NCBI GenBank assembly: GCA_025084515.1
Contig: JAJAGP010001696.1
Span: forward strand, 1-64,000
DNA from: Ancistrus triradiatus
Taxonomy: Eukaryota > Chordata > Actinopteri > Siluriformes > Loricariidae
DNA: 64,000 nucleotides
Reading direction: 5' to 3'
Within the stretch, counting starts at the first letter, position 1. Every line of letters starts with the position of its first letter. Positions 1 to 9,200 of the stretch are shown in pieces. The position numbers and the translations under genes are program-made. The notes beneath the pieces were generated by a model. It searched no databases, was not told the DNA's origin, and worked only from the letters and a program-made list of their open reading frames with translations.

Positions 1-717
1 TTTCTCCTTGCAACCCTGCCATGCACACCATTGTTGTTCAGTGTTCTTCTGATGGTGGACTCATGAACATTAACATTAGCCAATGTGAGAGAGGCCTTCA
101 GTTGCTTAGAAGTTACCCTGGGGTCCTTTGTGACCTCGCCAACTATTACATGCCTTGCTCTAGGAGTGATTTTTGTTGGTCCACCACTCCTGGGGAGGGT
201 AACAATGGTCTTGAATTTCCTCCATTTGTACACAATCTGTCTGACTGTGAATTGGTGGAGTCCAAACTCTTTAGAGATGGTTTTGTAACCTTTTCCAGCC
301 TGATGAGCATCAACAATTCTTTTTCTGAGGTCAGAAATCTCCTGTTTGTAGCATGATACACTTCCACAAACGTGTGTTGTGAAGAGCAGACTTTGATAGA
401 TCCCTGTTCTTTAAATAAAACAGGGTGCTCACTCACACCTGATCGTCATCCCATTGATTGAAAACACCTGACTGTAATTTCACCTTCATATTAACTGCTA
501 ATCATAGAGGTTCACATACTTTTGCCACTCACTAATATATAATATTGGATCATTTCCTCTATAAATAAATGACCAAGTATAATATTTTTGTCTCATTTGT
601 TTAACTGAGTTCTCTTTATCTACTTTTAGGACTTGTGTGAAAATCTGATGTTTTAGGTCATATTTATGCAGAAATATAGAAAATTCTTAAGTATTCACAA
701 ACTTTCAAGCACCACTG
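1..717 (-). mobile_element. Tc1-like transposon, family A, cut by the window edge
   Basis: The right end reads TTCAAGCACCACTG, the terminal inverted repeat shared by all family A copies here. The transposase is on the minus strand. Its N-terminal helix-turn-helix part is readable backwards from about 350 in broken frames, including the stretch that matches a Tc1 PRD-type DNA-binding domain. The catalytic half lies left of the window. It sits in a PSMD9 intron just upstream of the exon at 814. Frame breaks make it inactive. Confidence 0.85.
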
Positions 718-813
718 CTTGGTTCTTTAAACATTTAAACATGAATCTAGCTGTGTGTGGTGAAATGGACCTTAATATTGTGTTTCTGCATCATTTTACT
801 GTAAGGTTTGCAG

Positions 814-3430
814 AATGACCACAAAGCAATCATGGTGGAGATTGAAGAGGCTCTTCATAACCTGCATGCCAGGGAGAGAACAAAGCGTGAGCAAGATCAG
901 AAAGAAGCAGCCATGGAGAGAATGGAGCAGCAGGTGTCCTTACCATCCCCGTTTGCTCGAGTAGACGCTGTGACTCCTGGCTCCCCTGCAAGTCAAGCGG
1001 TACAGTTCGACCATCTTCAAATCCCCTACTGTTGAGATGACTGTTTTTTTACCCTGGGGTTCTTTGTGACCTCGCCAACTATTACACGCCTTGCTCTTGG
1101 AGTTTGTTGGTCGACCACTCCTGGTGAGGGAAACAATGGTTCGAAATTAGAGTCAGGTGTTTAAAGAACAGGGATCTGTCAAAAGTCTGCTCTTCACAAC
1201 ACACGTTCATGGCAGGAACAAAGGAGATTTCTGAGGACCTCAGAAAAAGAGTTGTTGATGCTCATCAGGCTGGAAAAGGTTACAAAACTAAAGAGTTTGG
1301 ACTCCACCAATCCACAGTCAGACAGATTGTGTACAAATGGAGGAAATTCAAGACCATTGTTACCCTCCCCAGGAGTGGTCGACCAACAAAGATCACTCCT
1401 AGAGCAATGCGTGGGATATTTGGTCATTTGATGTGATAAAATAGTGAAGATTAATTAATAGCATAGACATTTTGGTAAACATTTCATTACCTCATTTGAA
1501 TGAAACTGAAGCCCGGCTTTTGTTGTAGTCTTAATGAAATCGTCTCTGTTGATGAAAGTGTAGACTCATTAGTACTCTTGAGCATTGAATTCATTTAATA
1601 TCACTTACCATCAGACTGGAGCAAACATTATTCAAGGTAGAGTCAAACAGTTATTTGTAATAAAACACAAAATGTTCAGTGTATTTACCTTCCTGTGTAC
1701 AAAGATACCACAATTTAGAATGCTGATTAAGAGCTTGTTCTTTGAACTGGATGATTAATAACATTTTTGTCTCAATATGAGCATGGAACAAGTCTCCCAC
1801 AACTGTGTGCCAAAATTTGTTTAATATTTTGCCATGTGAACTTGAAAATACAATAAATCCACCATTAGCTGCTCCCATTAGGGGGTTGCCCCAGCTGATT
1901 ACATATGGCCCAGGTTTATGCCAGATGCCTTTCCTGATCCAGGCTTGGCCCGGCACTAGGAGTACAAACTCAGCAGCAGGGGTTTATCTGTAAACGCACC
2001 ATTAGACCTTCATGAAGGAAGCCCTACCCGGGATTGCACCCAGGGCCTCTGACACTGTAGTTTCTAGCAGCTGACTCTACCCACTGAGCCACCGAGGATA
2101 CTGTCATGTATACTTGTCTCTCTTCTTTGTTTAATAATTTATTTTAGGGCTTGCACATTGGTGATGAGATTGTTGAGTTTGGTTCAGTCAACACAAGTAA
2201 CTTCCAGAACCTGCAAAACATCGCTTCTGTGACCCAGCACAGTGAAGGGGTAAGAATGAAGTATTTAAATGAATAAATGTTTGAATTTTTAATATGTCAT
2301 GTTTGTTTCATAGTCTTAGTTCCAGGATTTTTAGTAAATAACATGGCCATCTTTCTCCCATAGAAATCGGTCAGTGTTGCAGTAATTCGGAACGGACAGA
2401 AGGTCAGTGTTAGCCTGACTCCACAACGCTGGTCTGGAAGAGGTCTGCTGGGGTAATTGCGTTCTTCCTCGTAGTTTAAGTTTCAGATCTACAGTGATGT
2501 GCTTCACACTCACTTTATTTCCATGTATAATGTGTTTCTATGAGCACAATCAGAAAGCATGGTATGTATGGTCTACTTGCTTTACTTGCCTAATTTTATT
2601 TCTATTTGTAACTGAAAACATGCCACATATCTTTCTTTGGGATAGATTAGAAAATCTACATTATACCTGTATAATTAACTTTGTGTCATGGGATTGGTTT
2701 ATTCATTTTCATAGATGTTTATTCATGACACTATACAACAGGTGATATGAAATCATTTTAGGACAGTAGAGAAAGTGGTGATTATTCAGTGAATTCTAAT
2801 GGTTTAACATTGCTAATCCACTGGGGTGCTTTAGTGTTAGAGGACTTGCACGGGCTTTCTGAATTAAGCAAGCTAACACAACGTATGCCTGAACAAACTT
2901 AAATATGACAGTTAAAGTCAACTTTAATTGTATAGCCACACTTTACAAATGGAGCGCCGTGTCAAAGCAGCTTTACAATTGTATAATTAATCTTCTAATA
3001 TCTAAGGCCAATCCCAAATTGAGCAATTGAGGGCGATCGTGGGAAGGAAAAACTCCCTAAATCTTAGAAGGAACAAACCTTGGAAGGACCAGGACTCAAA
3101 AAGGGACCACAGTCAGTGGAGATACTAAATCTAAAAAAGGTTAATTAAAGGTCCCAGACTTGGGACATACTCGGACTATACCAGGTTGCTTTGTGTCATG
3201 CCTGAACACGATTGTTCCCCTCACCTCACACTATGCTTTAACATTCTGGGCCCGAGCACACTTACACCCTCACGATGCTACTTTTTTTGATAGAGAAAAG
3301 TGCACTTGCGTCTGAAGCTGTGAGGCAACATGCAGCTCCAAGTTTATTACATATGGTGTTTATTAAAATGATTTAAAACTTGGGTTTTCTGTTTGTCAAC
3401 AGGTGTAACATAGTTCCTCTTCACAGATGA
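814..3430 (+). CDS. psmd9: PSMD9, 26S proteasome assembly chaperone (3' four coding exons)
   Basis: Coding exons are 814-999, 2148-2249, 2364-2452 and 3403-3430, with phase-consistent GT-AG junctions and a TGA stop at 3428-3430. The first exon seen starts with NDHKA and a charged coiled-coil segment. The next two encode the PDZ domain (GLHIGDEIVEFGSVN onward), and the last encodes CNIVPLHR-stop, very close to the mammalian C terminus. PSMD9 (p27, Nas2 in yeast) binds the Rpt5 ATPase and helps assemble the 19S base of the proteasome in the cytosol. This describes the family and was not tested here. The N-terminal exons are outside the window, so the protein is partial. Its introns carry a Tc1 fragment and a tRNA-derived SINE. 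The reading frame is intact in all four exons. Confidence 0.95.
1045..1412. mobile_element. Rearranged Tc1 family A fragment (two pieces in opposite orientation)
   Basis: Bases about 1050-1140 match the antisense of the family A transposase. Bases about 1147-1412 match its sense strand, covering the 5' leader, the start codon near 1209 and the first helix-turn-helix region (TKEISEDLRKRVVDAHQAGK). Neither terminal repeat is present. The two pieces face each other and overlap in content, so this is a rearranged relic in the PSMD9 intron, not a simple insertion. Confidence 0.75.
1855..2100 (-). mobile_element. tRNA-derived SINE
   Basis: On the minus strand the element opens with a tRNA-like A box (TGGCTCAGTGGGTAGAGTC), followed by a B-box-like GGTGCAATCCC. 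A non-tRNA body with CCTGGATCAGGAAAGGCATC follows. It lies in a PSMD9 intron, ending just before the acceptor at 2147. I recognise the style of a fish tRNA-SINE but not the exact family name. Confidence 0.6.
2905..3195. repeat. Dispersed fish repeat, class unknown
   Basis: This intronic stretch has the look of a dispersed repeat common in fish genomes: AGTCAACTTTAATTG, then CAAAGCAGCTTTACAA, then GGAAGGACCAGGACTC. It has no open reading frame and no clear terminal repeats. The rest of the last PSMD9 intron shows nothing I recognise. Confidence 0.4.
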
Positions 3431-3679
3431 CTGGATTTCGATCACAGCGTATTCAGACAAAAGGCTACTTCAGATCTTCAGAACAACCTGAGCACTTTTT
3501 TTTTTTCTGCTGGGTGACTAAATACATTTGACATTTTCCAATATAATTTACTCAGACATGTTTGCTTCTCAATTCACAATGAGTGTGGATTTAAAAAGTT
3601 GATTTTTTCTATAAATTGTTTCACATGAATCAAGTTCCATAAAACTTTTAAAGAAGTACTTTCGCAGTAGTGTAATATC

Positions 3680-3685
3680 AATAAA
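3680..3685 (+). terminator. Polyadenylation signal of PSMD9
   Basis: A canonical AATAAA lies 250 bases after the PSMD9 stop, inside an AT-rich 3' UTR. It is followed within 25 bases by a GT-rich stretch, as expected downstream of a cleavage site. It is the first AATAAA after the stop that I noticed. Confidence 0.6.
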
Positions 3686-3744
3686 TTCTCAGCAACTGTT
3701 TCGTTGTTTGGTCTGTGTTAATTAATTACAATGTGTGACATGGG

Positions 3745-4105
3745 GTTAGAACTATCAGGATTCAGGGAGTCTGAGAGCATTGGATTTGTACTGCAGCAAG
3801 ATAATGACCAAAAACACAACTCAAAGCAATGCAGCAACTAAAAAGATGACGGAGTGCTGACTGTCAAGGACTTTCCTCCACAATCATTTGACCTAAACCT
3901 GATCAACCATTTATGGGGGCACTCAAAGAGAGTAGCATTCAGTAGAATCAGAGGTTGCTTCTTGGAATATTGTGAAATAACATGAACCATCAGATTTGAC
4001 ACAAACTAATGGAGTACCAAACCAGTTGAGTGCACACTGTCATTACAGCAAAAGGGGGAACATACCAAACACATTCCAAAATATTTCAGTTATTTTTTTC
4101 AAAGA
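3745..4105 (+). mobile_element. Relic of a Tc1-like transposase 3' region (family E)
   Basis: The text reads as a decayed Tc1 catalytic core. A GCAAGATAATGACC segment corresponds to the QQDND motif, then a degraded SPDLNPIEHLWG-like stretch around 3890-3920, then a C-terminal remnant with a TGTCATTACAGCAAAAGGGG tail. The same tail occurs at 35360-35390. Stops and indels are abundant, and no terminal repeat was found on the left. Confidence 0.55.
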
Positions 4106-4122
4106 TTTAACTTTTCAGTAGA

Positions 4123-4668
4123 GTGGTGCTTGAAGTTTGTGAACCTTTTAGAATGTTCTATATTTCTGCATAAATATGACCTAAAACATCAGATTTTCAC
4201 ACAAGTCCTAAAAGTAGATAAAGAGAACCCAGTTAAACAAAGAGACAAATATTATACTTGGTCATTTATTTATTGAGGAAAATGATCCACTATTACATAT
4301 TAGTGAGTGGGCAAAAGTATGTGAACCTCTAGGATTAGCATTTCAAGTTTAAAGGTGAAATTAGTCAGGTGTTTTTCAATCAATGGGATTGACAATCAGG
4401 TTGTGAGCGGGCACCCTGTTTTTATTTAAAAGAAAACAGGGATTTATCAAAGGTTCACATACTTTTACCACTCACTAATATGTAATTATGGATCTTTTTT
4501 CCTCAATAAATAAATGACCAAGTATAATATTGTTGTCCTCATTTGTTTAACTGGGTTCTATTTATCTACTTTTAGGACTTGTGAGAAAATCTGATGATGT
4601 TTTAGGTCATATTTATGCAGAAATATAGAAAATTCTAAAGGGTTCACAAACTTTCAAGCACCACTGTA
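4123..4668. mobile_element. Internally deleted Tc1 family A element (about 545 bp)
   Basis: Both ends carry the family A inverted repeat (GTGGTGCTTGAAGTTTGTGAAC and its complement ending CACTGTA). The 5' leader up to 'acagggatttatcaa' is joined directly to the 3' tail beginning 'ggttcacatac', removing the whole transposase. This is how miniature Tc1 derivatives arise. It sits between PSMD9 and CFAP251. Confidence 0.8.
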
Positions 4669-4929
4669 TGTGTTTAAGAAGTTTGTCCACTTATCTTCTG
4701 TTTATTTGATGTGTGAGTTCATACTGTAGTTTTGTTGCAGATATTTTGACTTTCTTGGCATAACATTGAGTTGTTTGAGCAGTTTGTCTTTGGAAATTAT
4801 TGGCATAATTGTGCAGCCACTTCATTCATTTTCATGTACGGGGTACTGGGAGTTATGGCATTTGCTATGTATGCTATGAAAGAAGATGCATGGTTCTAGA
4901 CATTTACAAAGCCAAACCATTTCAAGACT

Positions 4930-5100
4930 GTTTACTAGCACTGCAGCATCTTTGGTCTTTGGTAATGCATGTCTTTGGAATGTGGAAGGAAACCAGAGCA
5001 CCTGGAGAAAACCCAAGCGGACACGGAGAACATGCAAACTCCACACAGGCGGAGTGCAAGGTTGGGATCGAACCAGTGATCTTTGGAGCATAATGACTAT
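4930..5100 (-). mobile_element. SINE-like dispersed repeat F (fragment)
   Basis: It contains the conserved fish-repeat wording GCATGTCTTTGGAATGTGG, AGAACATGCAAACTCCACAC and, at its right end, a B-box-like GGGATCGAACC. Related copies occur near 36265, 36910, 42753, 49141 and 58470. Together they look like a tRNA-related SINE family. Confidence 0.55.
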
Positions 5101-5269
5101 GACAGGGATATCCTGGGTGTCTTCAAACGAAATTAAGTGAAACTGAATTTTGTTCTTTACGATTTGACCAAAGAATGTAAGCTTGGGTAGGTTGTGATAG
5201 TGTGCTGAAACAATAATGACAATTTGTGTCAGAACACAACAAACTGACAAGTATTTTTTATCTCACATA

Positions 5270-5914
5270 TCCTCACTGTCCACATTATTAGGTACACCTC
5301 TTTGTTTCTACACACAATGTCCACTTACCATATAGAAGCACTTTGTAGTTTTACAATTACAGACTGTAGTCCATCTGTTTCTCTAGATGCTTTGTTAGTC
5401 CCTTTTATTCTGTTCTCTAATGGTCAGGACCCCCACAGATCAGGTACTATTTGAGTGGAGGTGGTGGTGTGTTAGTGTGGGTTGTGCTGGTATGAGTGGA
5501 TCAGACACAGCAGTGTTGCTGGAGTTTGTAAACACCTCAGCATCACCACTGGACTGAAAAAAACCGATCAAAAATGTTCCACCGCCAGCATTCTGTAAGC
5601 AGCGTCCTGTGAGCACTGGTGAGGGATTAGAGGATGACTAACACAAACTGCAACAACAGATAAACTACTGTCTCTGACTTTACATCTACAAGGTGGAGCG
5701 ATAAGGTAGATGTGTCTAATAGAGTGCACAGTGAGTGAACACAGTGTGTAAGAACTCCAGCAGAACTGCTGTGTCCCAGCCACTGAGAGTTTCCTGTTTA
5801 GCCTACAGTCTGTAATTGTAGAATTATAAAGAGCATGGTAAGTGGAACTCACCAAATGGACAATGAGTGTAGAAACAAGGAGGTGTACCTAAGAAAGTGG
5901 TCGGTGAGTGTGTA
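5270..5914. mobile_element. Non-autonomous DNA transposon, family D, with inverted ends
   Basis: The left end (TTATTAGGTACACCTCTTTG near 5288) is matched in reverse at the right end (CAAGGAGGTGTACCTAAG near 5876), giving terminal inverted repeats of about 45 bp. The interior has no transposase but has internal inverted similarity, for example CAGACTGTAGTCC near 5363 against its complement near 5810. A second fragment lies at 26985-27195. It occupies the space just upstream of the CFAP251 promoter. Confidence 0.7.
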
Positions 5915-6031
5915 TTTAAATATTAGCTAAAGGAGGGCGCTGCATCATGATTGCTATACCAATAGACGCTTCAGTTTCCGAGATCCACTCAGCTTTCATG
6001 GAGTGGTGATGGGGGTAGCTGTTCCAAAACC

Positions 6032-6044
6032 GTATCCTAGCAAC
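6032..6044. promoter_or_regulatory. X-box-like RFX site upstream of CFAP251
   Basis: GTATCCTAGCAAC fits the RFX X-box pattern of two half sites with a 1-base spacer. The right half AGCAAC is perfect and the left half GTATCC has one mismatch. It lies about 230 bases before the CFAP251 start codon. RFX and FOXJ1 factors drive motile-cilium genes, so the position makes sense, but this is a single-motif inference. Confidence 0.4.
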
Positions 6045-6273
6045 GGGACGCTTTGGCTCGAGTGTTTGCGGCTGTAGTTATGCTAGAACACATGACAACT
6101 AACTATCTTTTAGAAATATAGAGTTTCTGTTTCAGTGCTAGTTCGGAATTGAGAAGGTCGTTTTAAAGCGTGGTGTCTTCCAGATGCGTTATTGCCTGTG
6201 CCTACCCGAGCGCCTTTACTGCAATTCATTTATCTAGTTCAGTAGCTAGCAAAAAAGATAATTTCAGGGAGCA

Positions 6274-9200
6274 ATGGACGCTGCTGATATAACGCAAACT
6301 AGAAGCCCGAGTGAAGAAAATCCTGGAAGTGTGAGAGAGCAGAGCGCCGACGTTAAGCAGGTCGAACTGCAAAAACCCAGCGAGATGTCCAGTCACAGAG
6401 CTCAAGAAGAACCTGTGGACTCCGACGTATACAGAGCCACTTCGCTCTCCCTCAAGTCCAGAGATAACAGTGTTAAACTTCGTCCACTGGTAAGACAGCA
6501 CATTGGGTACAGTGGAGCAAAAAAGTATTTAGTCAGCCACTGATTGTGCAGGTTTTTCTACTTAGAAAGATGAGAGAGGTCTGTAATTTCATCATAGGTA
6601 CACTTCAACTATGAGAAACAAAATGATAATTTAAAAAAATCCAGGAAATAAACATTGTAGGATTTTTAAAGAATTTAATTGTAAATCATGGTGAAAAAGG
6701 AGTGGCTCCGTAAAAAGCATTTCAAGGTCCTGGAGTGGTGGAGTGGCCTAGCCAGTTTCCAGACCGCAACTCAATAGAAAATTTGTGGAGGGAGTCGAAA
6801 GCAAACCTGGTGAAGACTTACAGGAAACGTTTGACCTCTGTCATTTCCAGCAAAGGTTATGTTACAAAGTATTGAGTTGAACTTTTGTTATTGACCAAAT
6901 ACTTCTTTTCCACCATAATTTACAATTAAATTCTTCAAAAATCCTACAGTGTGATTTCCTGGATTTTTTTTCTCATTTTGTCTCTCATAGTTGAAGTGTA
7001 GCTATGATGAAAATTACAGACCTCTCTCATCTTTCTAAGTAGGAGAACTTGCACAATCAGTGGCTGACTAAATACTTTTTCGCCCCACTGTATAAACGTA
7101 TACATAAAAACTCTGCTAATGAGCAGCTGCTGATGTTTGTGCTCTTATTTTGTAATAATAATGCTAAGAACTGATTTCTGTTTGCAGACTCTGGATTGGG
7201 CTTTTGGAATGAATAACACTCTCCCTGTCTTTAGCCTTATGGATCAAGACAAACTTGTAATTCTCTACACTTGTTCCCATGTAGCTGTCATATACGACCA
7301 TACATCCAATTCACAGCACCTGTTGCAAGTAAGTTTTAAAAATGATTGAAGTTTGTATGAAAGTTGAAAACTGAGACAAAAAAAGCTGTATGAATCTACG
7401 TTGGCTCTTGAAAGGTTGTGGACCCTATGGAATTTAATATAATTGTGCATAAAAAAATGACACAATACATCGTCTCAAAATTTTCACACAAATCCTAAAG
7501 ATAATGAAGAAAACAAAAATTAAATAAATCAGATAAAAATATCATATTTTGGCCATATATTTACTGAGGAAAAATAATCCAGTTTTTACATATCTGGGAG
7601 TAGCAAAAGTATCCAAACCTTTGCATTCAGTATCTAGTGTGATCCCTTCTAATAAACATTTCTAGTAACTATTGATCAGTCCTGCACATCGAATTGGAGG
7701 AATTTCAGCTCATTCTCGATACAGAACAGCTTCAACCCGCGGGATGTTAGTGGGTGCCTCACATGAACTCCTTTTCACAATATTTCTATTAATTAAGGGT
7801 CAGGACTTTGACTTTGACCTTTGCCATTCCAAATGGTTAAAACATTAACCATGCAGTGGTACCTCAGGACCGAAAGCAATTTTTCCCATAAGGAATGATG
7901 TAAAGTGAATTAATCTGTTCCATACCCCCAGAAAAAAACCCAGGCATTATATGCATTAAATGGAGTTTTACTGCAATACTTAAGCACTATATATACACAG
8001 AAAATAAATTCACATGAAATAAATTAAAATTTAACTTCACATACCCCTGTCCATATTTTGGCTTTTAATCTTTTTTTTAAACGCTTCGGGTTCTCATTTA
8101 TTCCATTTGAGTTGGCTGTTTATGCACTAACCCCTAGCTAAGGGTTAATATATTAATGTGGGTTCAAACTAAGATAATAATACGAGCCATATTGTTGCGT
8201 GTGGAAAGTTTTTTTCACAGCGGGGGGGGCGGGGGCCAACCCTATTGGTCATAGTGTCGCCGTTTAAATTGGATTTCTTTTCTGCGTCGGGTTTCTACTT
8301 CCAGTAACCGTCTTGTGGCCGCGTCGGACCCCCTGCGAACCCACCCTCCCTGGGGCCTCGCGGAGGGGGGGCGGCTCTTTCCCCACCCACTCAAGGGGAA
8401 AAAGAAACGAGGGGGGGGGGGGGGGAATGCAGGGTCCCACTATGGGAAAGGAGGGGGGGGGAAAAGTTGAGGAGGAGTGGGTGCCGCTCGGCTAAAACAT
8501 CATCAGATTTCACACCCACGTCCTAAATGTAGATAAAGAGAAACCAATTAAACAAAAATGAACAAAAATGTTTCTGTTGGTTCATTTATTTATTGAGGAA
8601 AAATGATCCCGAATATTACATATTAGTGAATGGCAAAAGTCATGTGAACCTCTAGGATTAGCAGTTTTAATTTTGAAGGTGATATTTATAGTCAGGTGTT
8701 TTCATCACTGGGATGGACAATCAGGTGCGAGTGGGCACCCTGTTTATTTAAAGAACAGGGATCTATCAAAGTCCTGCTCTTCATAACACACGTTTGTGGA
8801 AGTGTATCATGCACGAACAAAGGAGATTTCTGAGACCTCGAAAAGAGTGTGTTAGCGCATCAGGCCTGGAAAATGTTACAACAACTCTAAAGAGTTGACT
8901 CCACCAATCCTCAATCAAGAGATTGTGTACAAATGTAGGAAATTCAAGACCATTGTTACCACTCCCCAGGAGTGGTCCGACCACAAGATCACTCCAAGAA
9001 AAAGAGTTGTTGATGCTCATCGATGTCACAAAGGGTAACTTCTAAGCAACTGAAGGCCTCTCTCACATTGGCTAATGTTAATGTTTATGAGTCCACCATC
9101 AGAAGAACACTGAACAACAATGGTGTGCATGGCAGGGTTGCAAGGAGAAAAGCCACTGCTCTCCTAAAAAGAATGTTGCTGCTCATCTGCAGTTTGCCTA

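Noticed and set aside
8313..8495. 60-codon frame in the G-rich block
   Set aside because: Gly/Arg/Pro/Glu-rich text comes only from base composition, with no similarity or splice context.
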